Shown piece by piece: positions 8,309 through 17,443 of a DNA stretch of 64,000 nucleotides (its first letter is position 1; each line of letters begins with the position of its first letter). The translations under genes were made by a program, and so were the position numbers. The DNA lies in the NCBI GenBank assembly GCA_963780135.1, contig CAWAAR010000003.1, forward strand, positions 2,294,001-2,358,000, written 5' to 3'. The DNA comes from Clostridium_AM sp963780135. GTDB lineage: Bacteria; Bacillota; Clostridia; Clostridiales; Clostridiaceae. A model generated the notes under the pieces. That model was not told the DNA's origin, searched no databases, and saw only the letters and a list, made by a program, of their open reading frames with translations.

Positions 8309-10339
8309 CTATTTGATTGTAAATTTTAACAGCATAGATTTTGGCAGATTTTTACCCTTTTTAGATTTAACATCTTTAGTTATATACAATCTATAAGTTT
8401 CTCCTGACTTATATAAATTATTATTTTTTACTATTACCTGCTTATCATTAGCAGGATTTAATGAAAGATTTATATCTAATAATTCATTATTTTTATCTAA
8501 TACAAATATTGTTGAGTTATTTAAACTTTTTTCATCTACTGCTGCTTTAAAAGCTATTATCCAATCTTTATCTACATTTATATTGCTTACTTCCTTTAGT
8601 AAAACAAAATCACTTACAGTAACATTACAAGAGGAACTACTACCTCCATCAGCCGTTGTTACTGTTATTGTTGCTGTTCCTAAACCAACTGGTGTTACCA
8701 ATCCATTTTGGTCTACAGTGGCAATATTAGAATTACTGGATGTCCATATTATATTATTATTTACTCCATCAGTTGAACTCACTGTAGCCTTTAATGTTAT
8801 TGGAGAATCACCCTTATTCATAGATAGCGTTTGCTTATCTAATGACACTGTGGTTGTTTGCACTGGTTGTCCAATTGCTGTAACTGCAAGAGTATACACT
8901 CCAGTATTAGAGCCGTATTTCCAAACTTTTAAATAATAAGTACCTGCTTCTAGATCAGCAGATGTTAACAATGTTTTAGGAGTTTTCTCGCTTCCATAAT
9001 ACAGGTCTGTATATAATTTTTTGTCTCCATTAGCATCTTCTAAATCCATATTTACTTCATAAATGGCTGTACTCATATTTATATCAATTTTACCAGCTTT
9101 AGCAAGTACAACTTTGTATACATCTTGGTCGTCATTCCATGATATATATCCTGTAATTGCACTTGAGTTCAGTGTTAAGGGTTGAGCAGTTAAGGTACCA
9201 TTGTTGGGTTCCACATCATTATTATTTGCAGCAGTAAAATTAGTTGCAAGTGTATATGTACCAGTATTAGAACCATATTTCCAAACCTTCAAATAGTAAG
9301 TACCTGCTTCTAGATCAGCAGATGTTGACAATATTTTAGGAGTTTGCTCACTTCCATAATATACATCGTTTTGCAATGCCTTGTTACCACTGGCATCTTC
9401 TAAATCCATATTTACTTCATAAATAGCCGTACTCATATTTATATTAATTTTACCGGCTTTAGGAAGTACAACCTTGTATACATCTTGGCTGTCATTCCAT
9501 GATATATATCCTGTAACTGCACTTGAGTTCAATGTTAAGGGTTGAGCAGTTAAGGTACCATTATTAGGTTCTATATCATTATTATTTGCAACAGTAAAAT
9601 TAGCTGTAAGCGTATAGGTACCAGTGTTAGAACCATATTTCCAAACCTTTAAATAATAAGTACCTGCTTCTAGATCAGCAGATGTTGACAATGTTTTAGG
9701 AGTTTGTTCACTTCCATAATATATATCGTTTTGCAATGCCTTGTTACCATTGGCATCTTCTAAATCCATGTTTACTTCATAAATAGCTGTACTCATATTT
9801 ATATCAATTTTACCAGCTTTAGGAAGCACAACCTTGTATACATCTTGGTTATCATTCCATGATATATATCCTGTAATTGCACTTGAATTTAATGTTAACG
9901 GTTGTGCAGTTAAAGTGCCATTGTTAGGTTCTACATCATTGTTATTTGCATCAGTAAAGTTAACTGTAAGCGTATATGTACCAGTGTTAGAACCATATTT
10001 CCAAACTTTCAAATAATAAGTGCCTGCTTCTAGATCAGCAGATGTTGTCAATGTTTTAGGAGTTTGTTCACTTCCATAATATACATCGTTTTGCAATGCT
10101 TTGTTACCATTAGCATCTTCTAAATCCATATTTACTTCATAAATAGCTGTACTCATATTTATATTAATTTTGCCGGCTTTAGGAAGTGCAATCTTGTATG
10201 TATCTTGGTCATTAGTTGGAGTAATATTGCCAGTAATTGCCGTATCAAAAGTAATATTTTGCGTAGGAGATGCGTGTACAATGCTTGGACCTATGAGAAA
10301 AAATAATAGAAATAGTGATGCTGTGATTAGTTTCTTCAT
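8309..10339 (-). CDS. Secreted protein with four PPC-like repeats, a BIG_2 domain and a C-terminal Ig-like domain
   Basis: A 676-residue exported protein. Residues 1-23 form a signal peptide ending VHA-SP. Four near-identical units of about 120 residues follow, each containing GKI(D/N)INMSTAIYEVNMDLED, YYGSEQTPK and LEAGTYYLKVWKYGSNTG. They resemble bacterial pre-peptidase C-terminal (PPC) beta domains. Next comes a bacterial Ig-like group 2 domain (about 490-575, LKATVSSTDGVNNNIIWTSSNSNIATVDQNG split over the fold) and a C-terminal SbsA-like Ig domain (DKNNELLDINL, YRLYITKDVKSKKGKNL). No catalytic domain or sortase signal is visible, so an adhesive or carbohydrate-binding surface role is inferred. 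GGAGGAATT precedes the ATG. Repeats within the gene are prone to copy-number change. Confidence 0.85.
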   Translation of the reverse strand: MKKLITASLFLLFFLIGPSIVHASPTQNITFDTAITGNITPTNDQDTYKIALPKAGKININMSTAIYEVNMDLEDANGNKALQNDVYYGSEQTPKTLTTSADLEAGTYYLKVWKYGSNTGTYTLTVNFTDANNNDVEPNNGTLTAQPLTLNSSAITGYISWNDNQDVYKVVLPKAGKIDINMSTAIYEVNMDLEDANGNKALQNDIYYGSEQTPKTLSTSADLEAGTYYLKVWKYGSNTGTYTLTANFTVANNNDIEPNNGTLTAQPLTLNSSAVTGYISWNDSQDVYKVVLPKAGKININMSTAIYEVNMDLEDASGNKALQNDVYYGSEQTPKILSTSADLEAGTYYLKVWKYGSNTGTYTLATNFTAANNNDVEPNNGTLTAQPLTLNSSAITGYISWNDDQDVYKVVLAKAGKIDINMSTAIYEVNMDLEDANGDKKLYTDLYYGSEKTPKTLLTSADLEAGTYYLKVWKYGSNTGVYTLAVTAIGQPVQTTTVSLDKQTLSMNKGDSPITLKATVSSTDGVNNNIIWTSSNSNIATVDQNGLVTPVGLGTATITVTTADGGSSSSCNVTVSDFVLLKEVSNINVDKDWIIAFKAAVDEKSLNNSTIFVLDKNNELLDINLSLNPANDKQVIVKNNNLYKSGETYRLYITKDVKSKKGKNLPKSMLLKFTIK
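8881..10240 (-). repeat. Four tandem 360-bp coding repeats
   Basis: The sequence repeats in exact 360-nt phase: the same segments recur at 8881, 9241, 9601 and 9961, for example ACCTGCTTCTAGATCAGCAG 360 nt apart. The middle copies differ by only a few bases, so the array looks recently duplicated or homogenised by recombination. The last copy is shorter. Confidence 0.9.
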
Positions 10340-10660
10340 AAAAATTCCTCCTTTGTTATGTGAAAATTAGTAGCTTGCAGAATTCTGCAAGCATTTTAAA
10401 AAATACATTTAAATAATAACATAATTTTAATAATTTAGAAACAGTTTGTTTACATTTAGATAGTGATTTTTTTATTACCATGCTGAATAACTACATATGT
10501 TAAAACTGCAGTTCTAAAAGTTTCTTAAGTTCCATGTTGTAGTTAAAGTTAGATTTGATATAGAATTAGTGAAACTTCACATAATTTCACACAATTATCT
10601 AATATTTGTCCCATAAATTTTATCTATAATTAAGATAAGATTTAAAACGAGGTGATAGTA
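10340..10660. other. Divergent intergenic region, no clear signal
   Basis: AT-rich spacer between two divergently transcribed genes for secreted proteins. An inverted GCAGAATTCTGC sequence at about 10377-10388 is the only short palindrome noticed. Promoters for both genes must lie here but no convincing -35/-10 pair was identified. Confidence 0.4.
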
Positions 10661-11461
10661 ATGAAAAAATTTATGTCAATTTTAATTACACTTTCTTTAA
10701 TTGGAGGTTCATCCACATTAGCATTTGCAGCTGGAACTGATGCATCAACTGCTGCTCAAACTACAACAAGTGCCAAAAGCACAAGTCTTACACCAGAGCA
10801 AAAACAAGCTAAAGATGCATTTTCAAAGGTACATTCTGATTATATGAACCAGCTTACAACATTAAAAGCGCAAACAAAAGAAGCAGAAGAGTCTAACAGT
10901 GCAGTTTCAAAGCAAATAAAAGATAAGCTTAAGTCAAAAACTACACTAAGTGCAGATGATGCAGCTAAATTAAAAGATTTGTCCAGTCAAAGAAAAGACT
11001 TAGTAAGTCAAGCAAAGCAGTTACAGCAGCAGATAACTTCCTTAAAAAGTCAATATAAGGATGCTGTAAGTTCAAAGGATACAGCTACAATGAGCAGTCT
11101 TAAGCAGCAAATACAGGATTTAACTAGTAAAGTAAAGGATATTAAAGCTAAAGAGGAAGCAATTAATACACAGCTTGTACCTTTAAAGAATCAACTTAAA
11201 TCAATTAAGGATGGAAGCAAACAATTGAAAGACAATGCGAAAATTAAACTTCAGCAGGCTGAAACAATACATGAAACTATAAAAACTTTGGATAGTGAAA
11301 AAACACAATTATGGAATACCTATAAGGAAAACGTTAAAAACAAGGATTATGCAACAGCAGAAACTACTCTTAAGTCAATAATTGATAAAAAATCCTCTAT
11401 TTTAGATAATATAAAACAAAGAGGCACAATATTAAATCAGGTGCTTAGTTCTCTAAATTAA
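10661..11461 (+). CDS. Secreted coiled-coil protein of unknown function
   Basis: A 266-residue protein with a signal peptide (MKKFMSILITLSLIGGSSTL, cleaved after AFA). Almost all of the rest is predicted alpha-helical coiled coil, rich in Lys, Gln, Ser and Ala (for example LKDLSSQRKDLVSQAKQLQQ). No enzymatic motif is visible. The ATG at 10661 follows CGAGGTGAT. It precedes a two-component system by about 110 bp but is separated from it by a hairpin, so it may be a target or periplasm-side partner of that system. This is only a positional inference. Similar exported coiled-coil proteins are found near sensor kinases in clostridia. Confidence 0.75.
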   Translation: MKKFMSILITLSLIGGSSTLAFAAGTDASTAAQTTTSAKSTSLTPEQKQAKDAFSKVHSDYMNQLTTLKAQTKEAEESNSAVSKQIKDKLKSKTTLSADDAAKLKDLSSQRKDLVSQAKQLQQQITSLKSQYKDAVSSKDTATMSSLKQQIQDLTSKVKDIKAKEEAINTQLVPLKNQLKSIKDGSKQLKDNAKIKLQQAETIHETIKTLDSEKTQLWNTYKENVKNKDYATAETTLKSIIDKKSSILDNIKQRGTILNQVLSSLN

Positions 11462-11480
11462 AATAATATAGTCTTTACTT

Positions 11481-11533
11481 CAGTATACGCCACTGGTATC
11501 CTATTGATATCAGGCGTATACTGTTATTTATTT
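11481..11533 (+). terminator. Terminator after the coiled-coil gene
   Basis: CAGTATACGCC (11481-11491) pairs perfectly with GGCGTATACTG (11513-11523) and is followed by a T-rich tail. Confidence 0.75.
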
Positions 11534-11570
11534 TAAGGATAAAAACTTAGGTGGAGGAGATTTTAAAGAT

Positions 11571-12233
11571 ATGAGCTATAGAATATATTTGGTAGAGGAT
11601 GAGGAAAATCTAAATGATATATTAAAATTTTATCTTGAAAAGGAAGGATTTAAGGTTACTGCCTTTTCAAATGGAGAATCAGCCAGAAAGAATATAGATA
11701 ATAAACCTGATTTGTGGGTATTAGATATTATGCTGCCTGACATAGATGGGTTTCAGATATTAAAAGAAATAAAAGAAAAAGATGAAGAAGTTCCTGTTAT
11801 TTTTATATCTGCTAGGGATAAAGATATTGACAGAATTATTGGCCTTGAAATGGGCAGTGATGACTATATTGCAAAACCTTTTATGCCAAGAGAGTTAGTT
11901 ATAAGAGTACAAAAACTACTGAAGAGGGTTTATAATGACAGTAAAAATAAGGATATTGCTCAAATAGAAGATTATACTATTGATATAGAAAAAAGGATTA
12001 TAAAGCTTAATAATGAGGAAATAACTATGACTTCAAGAGAGTTTGATTTGCTGGTACTGCTTATAAACAGGAAAGGTGGTGCTGTTACAAGAGATCAAAT
12101 ATTAAACGAACTATGGGGAGATGATTACTTTGGAAGTGATAGAGTGGTGGATGACCTGGTTAGAAGGTTAAGGAAGAAATTGCCTGAATTAAAAGTAGAA
12201 ACTATATATGGTCATGGATATAGATTATCCTGA
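11571..12233 (+). CDS. OmpR/PhoB family response regulator
   Basis: A 220-residue two-domain regulator. The receiver domain has the acidic pair VEDEEN near the N-terminus, the phosphoacceptor Asp52 in VLDIMLPD, and Lys in YIAKPF. The C-terminal winged helix carries TMTSREFDLLVLLI, ILNELWGDD and VVDDLVRRLRKKL with the final GHGYRL. It should be phosphorylated by the histidine kinase encoded immediately downstream, which starts 17 bp after this stop. GGAGGAG lies upstream of the ATG. Confidence 0.95.
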   Translation: MSYRIYLVEDEENLNDILKFYLEKEGFKVTAFSNGESARKNIDNKPDLWVLDIMLPDIDGFQILKEIKEKDEEVPVIFISARDKDIDRIIGLEMGSDDYIAKPFMPRELVIRVQKLLKRVYNDSKNKDIAQIEDYTIDIEKRIIKLNNEEITMTSREFDLLVLLINRKGGAVTRDQILNELWGDDYFGSDRVVDDLVRRLRKKLPELKVETIYGHGYRLS

Positions 12234-12249
12234 TAGAAAGGATATACTT

Positions 12250-13626
12250 ATGAATAAATTAAAAAATTGGCCTCTGGCCCTTCAAATATGGACAGTATTT
12301 ACTTCAGTAATCCTAATAGCATTTATTTTGTTAGCTGTATACTTTTCTATGACAATAAGAAGTTTTTTTACTAATGAAACTTATAAGACTATTGAAATAG
12401 CTCAGGAAAATTTAGTGAAAAAGTCTTTAAGTAAAGCTAATCCAAAAGAAGAACCTAGTTTAGATACGTCAAACAATGATATCCGAGAAGTTAAGAATAT
12501 AAGATTAAGTTACTCTAATGATGAAGAAAATTTGGTGAAGATTGAAAAATTCATACCGGACAAGGATGCTGCTAAGCTGTTTTTAAAAAAGTTAAAAAGC
12601 CAAGCTGAAAAACAGTCTAGTAATACTAAAAAATATGCGGAAAAAGTAAACTCTGGTAGAATGCTATATTTATTGAGGGTAAATGGTAAAAACAAAAAAG
12701 GAAATTTTATTGTATCTTATATGTGGGATACTTATAGAAATTCATTAGCTGCTGGTTTACTGAAAAGAGTATTTTCTGTAATGATTATTGCACTTATTAT
12801 AAGTCTTATAGCAGCAAAACATCTGGCTCAAAGACTTGTAGTTCCTTTAAAGGATTTAGAAAATAGGGTAAGAAAGATAGGAAAAAGACAGTGGCACGAA
12901 AACATAAAAATAGATAGGAAGGACGAAATAGGTGAACTTTCTAAATCCATTGAAGAAATGAGAAAAGAACTGGTTAAACAGGATGAATATGAACAGACAA
13001 TGCTTCAGCAATCCTCTCATGATTTAAAGACTCCACTAATGGTAATTAGGAGCTATGTTAAGGCTGTAGAAGATGGAATCTATCCAAAAGGTGATTTAGA
13101 AAGTACTATGAAGGTTATTGATTTTGAAGCTGAAAGAATGCAAAAGAAAATTAAAAATTTGCTGTATTTAACAAAGATTAAATACATGGCCAAGCATGAA
13201 AATGAATTTAAAAAAATATATATAGGGGACTTGGTAGAAGAAATTGTTGATAGCTTTATATATAATGAAAGAAATATCAAATTTGAGCTTAATATTAATG
13301 ATATAGAGGTAATAGGGAATGAAGAACAATGGGCTGTTGTTTTTGAAAATATAATTGATAATGGTTTAAGGTATGCAAAAACTATTATAAGGATAAATGT
13401 ATATGAAGATCACAAGCAGCAGTATATTTCTATATATAATGATGGTGAAAAAATTCCAGATGATAAGCGTGAAAATGTATTTGAGGCTTTTAATAAGGAC
13501 AAAGGGGGAAACTTTGGACTTGGACTAGATATTGTAAAAAGGATAGTAACCATGTATAAGGGAAGTATAAAAGCTGAAAATCAAGACATAGGCGTGTCTT
13601 TTATAATTACATTAACAAAACCATAG
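12250..13626 (+). CDS. Membrane sensor histidine kinase
   Basis: A 458-residue kinase. A transmembrane helix at about 12-35, an extracytoplasmic region of about 130 residues, and a second helix at about 175-195 are followed by a HAMP segment, the H-box QQSSHDLKTPLMV with phosphorylated His257, and the ATPase motifs N (ENIIDNGLRYA) and G (FGLGLDIVKRIV). The start ATG 12250 with AGAAAGGA upstream is preferred over an in-frame ATG at 12208 that lies within the regulator gene. It is the cognate partner of the upstream response regulator. The signal is unknown; the adjacent secreted coiled-coil protein could be part of the circuit. Confidence 0.93.
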   Translation: MNKLKNWPLALQIWTVFTSVILIAFILLAVYFSMTIRSFFTNETYKTIEIAQENLVKKSLSKANPKEEPSLDTSNNDIREVKNIRLSYSNDEENLVKIEKFIPDKDAAKLFLKKLKSQAEKQSSNTKKYAEKVNSGRMLYLLRVNGKNKKGNFIVSYMWDTYRNSLAAGLLKRVFSVMIIALIISLIAAKHLAQRLVVPLKDLENRVRKIGKRQWHENIKIDRKDEIGELSKSIEEMRKELVKQDEYEQTMLQQSSHDLKTPLMVIRSYVKAVEDGIYPKGDLESTMKVIDFEAERMQKKIKNLLYLTKIKYMAKHENEFKKIYIGDLVEEIVDSFIYNERNIKFELNINDIEVIGNEEQWAVVFENIIDNGLRYAKTIIRINVYEDHKQQYISIYNDGEKIPDDKRENVFEAFNKDKGGNFGLGLDIVKRIVTMYKGSIKAENQDIGVSFIITLTKP

Positions 13627-13733
13627 ATTTAGCTGTAATGAAAATTTTATATCTTCTTAAATAAGTGAGCTTTCAAACTTAGATAAAGATATTATAAATG
13701 ATGAGAGAAAAAATTATAATCAAAATATGGATT

Positions 13734-13755
13734 TCAACCAAAATTTTGGTTGAAA
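13734..13755. promoter_or_regulatory. Perfect 22-bp palindrome, possible operator
   Basis: TTCAACCAAAATTTTGGTTGAA is its own complement and lies between the kinase gene and the GGDEF/HD-GYP gene. It has no loop and no T-run on the strand expected for a terminator, so a protein-binding site is at least as likely as a hairpin. Confidence 0.4.
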
Positions 13756-13888
13756 AAAGTGAAAATAATTTTAAAAAAGTTATTATATAAAGGAAATTTA
13801 TATTTTTTGTAGAATAAAGTAAAAGCAATTACTTTTCAAGCTAACAGTAGAATAGAGGATCACTGTCAGCATCTGTAAAGGGGGAAGT

Positions 13889-16372
13889 ATGATTAGAATA
13901 AGATATAAAGTTTTTATTACAGTGGTTACTTTAATATTAATAACTTTTTTCCTGGGCAATAATTCATCAAATATAGTATTTGCTGATAACAAAGAAGTTA
14001 TAAATATCAATAAAGAACCTATTTACAAGGAAACAGGAAATAATGAGAAAAAAGGGGACAGAACAATAATAATAGGTGATGATAAAAATTATCCACCTTA
14101 TAGCTTTATAGATGAAAAAGGAAATCCAGCTGGCTTTGATATAGAACTTGCTAAGGCTGCAGGGGAGGCTATGGGATTCAAGGTAAAGATTAAATTAGGT
14201 GTTTGGAGTGAAATTAGAAATGAGCTTGAAAATGGTAAAATAGATGCTGTAGCAGGTATGTTTCATTCTGAGGATAGGGAAAAAGCGTATTCTTTTACAA
14301 CAAAGACTGCAATAACTAGCGCAGATATATTTACGAGAAATGGCAAAGTCATAAAGGATGTAAGTGAGCTAAAGGGAAAGACAGTAGTGGTTGAAGCTGA
14401 TGAGATGGCAGGAGAATATCTTAAAAAACAGAATCTTGACATTAACCTTATTAAAGTTCCTTCAGCGGAGGAGGCACTTAAACTTGTATCTATGAAGAAA
14501 TATGACTATGCAGCAGTTCCTACTATAATAGGTCATTATTATATAAAAAAAGATAAGCTTTCAAGTTTAAAAGGTAATGGATTAGCTATCAATCCTGACG
14601 ATTATTGTATTGCTGTGAAAAAGGGAAATGATGATTTATTATTTGCCCTTAATGGTGGACTGCAAATAATTAAGGCCACAGGAAGATATGATGAAATATA
14701 TAATAAGTGCTTAGGAGGGTATGAAGAAAAAACTTTTTATCAGAAACTAATAGAGCATATTTGGTTAATAGCAGCAGCATTAGTAAGTATACTCTTATTA
14801 CTATTATGGAATATAACTCTTAAAAAAAGAGTTGCTGTACGTACAAAGGAACTATCAGAAGCAAATGATGCTTTGAATAAGAGTAAACGTGAGCTACTGG
14901 CATCAAATGACGAAATAGAAGCTTCTTATAATGAATTAGTTGCAATAGAGGAAGAGCTTCGAAGCCAATATGAGCTGCTAATGGAAAGTGAAGAAAATTT
15001 AAAGAAAAGCGAGGAACGAAATAGAGCCATAGTGACTGCTATTCCAGATGTTATATTTGTTGTAGATAAAAATGCCGTTTTCAGAGATTGTGAAACGAAA
15101 GATACTTCTACACTAATAATAGCGAAAAATGACTTCATAGGAAAAACTCTTTGGGAGGTACTTCCGCCTAAAATAGCTGAAATTGGTTTTATAAAAATCA
15201 AGGCTGCTCTTCAAAACAATTCTTTAGAAAGCTTTGAATATGAAATTAATACATTAGTAGGCAAAAAATATTATGAACTTCGAGTAGTTAAATGTAGAGA
15301 AAATGAGATTATTGCAATAAGCAGGGATGTCACAGCTGAAAGAAAAAATCAAAAGAAGATTGAATTCTTAAGCTACAATGATCAACTTACAGGATTATAT
15401 AATAGGAGGTTTTTTGAAGAAGAGCTTAATCGATTAAATAAAAAAGAAAATCTTCCGTTTACTATAGTTATGGCTGATGTTAATGGATTAAAGCTAATAA
15501 ATGATTCTTTTGGACATGCTATTGGTGATGAATTGTTGAGAAAAGTTGCAGCGGTAATGCTTAGTGGTTGCGGTGATAAAAGAATAATATCACGTATAGG
15601 GGGAGATGAGTTTGTAATACTACTGCCGAAAACAAATGCCCTTGAAGCAGATGAAATTCTTAAGAATATTTTAGTATTAGCTTCAAAGGAGCAAGTAGCG
15701 TCAATAAATATTTCAGTTTCTTTCGGATTTGCTACAAAGTATTATGAGGAGGAAGACATATTTGAAATATTTAAAAAGGCAGAAGATTTCATGTATAAAA
15801 AGAAGCTTTTTGAAAGTCCGAGTATGAGAGGAAAAACAATTGGTGTTATTATAAATACACTGCATGAAAAAAATAAAAGGGAGGAAGAGCATTCCAATAG
15901 GGTATCCGAATATTGTAATTGTCTAGGAAAGGCTATGAATCTACCAGATGGTGAAATACAAGAATTGAAAACTGTAGGTTTATTACATGATATAGGAAAA
16001 ATTGCTATAGATGAGAATATTTTAAATAAATCAGGTAAGCTTACCCATGAAGAGTGGGAAGAACTTAAACGTCATCCAGAAATAGGCTATCGTATTTTAA
16101 GTTCTGTTAATAATATGTCAGAAATAGCAGAATATGTTCTAGCACATCATGAAAGGTGGGATGGAAAAGGTTATCCAAAGGGGCTTAAAGAAGAGGAAAT
16201 TCCATTAAAATCAAGAATGATTTCAATAGCTGATGCTTTTGATGCTATGATAAGTGAGAGACCTTATAAAAATTCTTTATCAAAAGAAACAGCCATAAAA
16301 GAGCTTATTAACAATGCAGGTATTCAATTTGATCCAGAACTTGTAAAGATATTTGTTGAAAAGGTAGTTTGA
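13889..16372 (+). CDS. SBP_bac_3-PAS-GGDEF-HD-GYP signalling protein
   Basis: An 827-residue multidomain membrane protein. An N-terminal export segment (1-31) leads to a family 3 solute-binding domain outside the cell (about 55-285, YPPYSFIDEKGNPAGFDIEL), then a transmembrane helix (about 290-312), a coiled coil, a PAS domain (about 370-480), a GGDEF domain with intact SRIGGDEFVILL, and an HD-GYP domain with LLHDIGKIA, the HHERWDGKGYP motif and IADAFDAM. Both c-di-GMP synthesis and breakdown motifs look intact. The RxxD inhibition site ahead of GGDEF is absent (GDKR there). The ligand is probably an amino acid or related small molecule, linking nutrient sensing to c-di-GMP. It has a GGGGGAAG ribosome site. 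Confidence 0.92.
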   Translation: MIRIRYKVFITVVTLILITFFLGNNSSNIVFADNKEVININKEPIYKETGNNEKKGDRTIIIGDDKNYPPYSFIDEKGNPAGFDIELAKAAGEAMGFKVKIKLGVWSEIRNELENGKIDAVAGMFHSEDREKAYSFTTKTAITSADIFTRNGKVIKDVSELKGKTVVVEADEMAGEYLKKQNLDINLIKVPSAEEALKLVSMKKYDYAAVPTIIGHYYIKKDKLSSLKGNGLAINPDDYCIAVKKGNDDLLFALNGGLQIIKATGRYDEIYNKCLGGYEEKTFYQKLIEHIWLIAAALVSILLLLLWNITLKKRVAVRTKELSEANDALNKSKRELLASNDEIEASYNELVAIEEELRSQYELLMESEENLKKSEERNRAIVTAIPDVIFVVDKNAVFRDCETKDTSTLIIAKNDFIGKTLWEVLPPKIAEIGFIKIKAALQNNSLESFEYEINTLVGKKYYELRVVKCRENEIIAISRDVTAERKNQKKIEFLSYNDQLTGLYNRRFFEEELNRLNKKENLPFTIVMADVNGLKLINDSFGHAIGDELLRKVAAVMLSGCGDKRIISRIGGDEFVILLPKTNALEADEILKNILVLASKEQVASINISVSFGFATKYYEEEDIFEIFKKAEDFMYKKKLFESPSMRGKTIGVIINTLHEKNKREEEHSNRVSEYCNCLGKAMNLPDGEIQELKTVGLLHDIGKIAIDENILNKSGKLTHEEWEELKRHPEIGYRILSSVNNMSEIAEYVLAHHERWDGKGYPKGLKEEEIPLKSRMISIADAFDAMISERPYKNSLSKETAIKELINNAGIQFDPELVKIFVEKVV

Positions 16373-16445
16373 TTCATTTCTTATGTAAGAAATATTTACT
16401 AATTGTGGTTATGTTAAAGGTGGGAATTTGTTTCAAGCAATTTTT

Positions 16446-16500
16446 AAGCATCCTTTAATTTTGAGTTTGTTAGCAAAATTATTATAAAAAGGATGCTTTT
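16446..16500 (+). terminator. Terminator after the GGDEF/HD-GYP gene
   Basis: AAGCATCCTTT (16446-16456) pairs with AAAGGATGCTTTT (16488-16500). The loop is about 31 nt. Confidence 0.65.
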
Positions 16501-16531
16501 ATCATGCAATTTTTTTCTCTTTAATTTCTAT

Positions 16532-16843
16532 CTATTTAACCTTAATTTTATCTATTAGTTTAATAAAGTCCTCTTCATTTTTCTTTTGTAAGTATATATC
16601 CAATAGTGCTTTTGTAGACATGTTATTAAAACCCTTACAACCATTTTCCAATATTTCAGTTAATATATTAATAAAGGTTTCATTATTTTTATTAACATCT
16701 TTTAGCATTTTATCAGCTAAGTCTTTTGTAAGATCTGTCTTTATAGCTTCCTTAAGTTCTTCTGCGTATTTTTTCATATATTCTTGAACATCTTCTGGAT
16801 AGTTTGAAAAATCTCCTGAAAGTATATCTTCAAATTTAAACAT
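16532..16843 (-). CDS. Hypothetical small helical protein
   Basis: A 103-residue protein with no family I recognise. It is acidic/lysine-rich and predicted mostly helical (VQEYMKKYAEELKEAIK; LADKMLKDVNKNNETFINIL), without signal peptide or membrane segment. A GGGAGTGAAT ribosome site precedes the ATG, supporting expression. It stands alone, convergent with the GGDEF/HD-GYP gene. Confidence 0.65.
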   Translation of the reverse strand: MFKFEDILSGDFSNYPEDVQEYMKKYAEELKEAIKTDLTKDLADKMLKDVNKNNETFINILTEILENGCKGFNNMSTKALLDIYLQKKNEEDFIKLIDKIKVK

Positions 16844-17032
16844 AAATTCACTCCCATTAAGTTATTTTTAAAAATAGTTTTTGTATTTTAGGATTATAAC
16901 ATTTACTATTATAACTTAATAATAATACTTTTAAAACACATTATTGTGAGTGTTCTGCAAGTCTAATGTATTGTCTTTCAATTGTCTTCTGTCATCTCAA
17001 AAGATAGTATTAAATATACAGATATTTTTATG

Positions 17033-17072
17033 AAAAAAGTTCTGATTGAAAAATCTTCAATCAGAACTTTTT
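17033..17072. terminator. Bidirectional terminator
   Basis: AAAAAAGTTCTGATTGAA (17033-17050) pairs with TTCAATCAGAACTTTTT (17056-17072). A-run and T-run flank the stem, so it can end transcripts in both directions. It lies just after the PqqD-like gene on the minus strand. Confidence 0.85.
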
Positions 17073-17090
17073 AAAATGGACTATATTACA

Positions 17091-17443
17091 TCAGGAATTA
17101 GTTGTTTTTTCTATGTAGTGACAATTAACGTCGATATGGTTTAAGAATAACAACAATCTTTCATAAAGTGGGTGAGCTTTATCACCATACTTTTCTTCTA
17201 GATTTTCTCCAATATCTTTTACAGTTTTCTTGCCATCTATTTGTAAAAAAACATAACTTCCATACTCATCCAGAGTGATTTTTTTATACTCTGGAATTCT
17301 AAATTTAAGTTTTCTAAAGAATTTTTGGACTTTATGATCTTGTTTTTCAAGTATGGTCACAATATTATCTTCATCTACTTCATATTCTAAATTATCAAGA
17401 TTTTAAATATTATATTTAAAACATCTTCGTTGTTATTTAGCAT
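17091..17443 (-). pseudogene. PqqD-like small protein gene with a frameshift near its 5' end
   Basis: The longest open piece (17091-17360, GTG start, 89 residues) carries the PqqD-type core ITLDEYGSYVFLQIDGKKTV, IGENLEEKYG and YERLLLFLNHI. Family-like sequence continues upstream of that GTG (LDNLEYEVDEDN) to about 17400. A better start exists at ATG 17443 (minus), overlapping the end of the OPT gene and preceded by AAGG, whose frame reads MLNNNEDVLNIIFK before losing phase at about 17398-17404. One missing base there would join the two into a normal protein of about 117 residues. PqqD-like proteins bind peptide substrates for radical-SAM enzymes, but no such enzyme is present here. Read-through, mutation or sequence error cannot be separated. 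Confidence 0.65.

Noticed and set aside
8881..10240. Regular repeats considered as a CRISPR array
   Set aside because: The repeat unit is 360 bp and entirely coding, with no unique spacers.
8583..10370. Several plus-strand ORFs opposite the repeat protein
   Set aside because: They recur with the 360-bp repeat on the opposite strand and carry no ribosome sites or domains.
13800..13888. Possible c-di-GMP riboswitch before the GGDEF/HD-GYP gene
   Set aside because: The conserved GEMM core sequences were not found.
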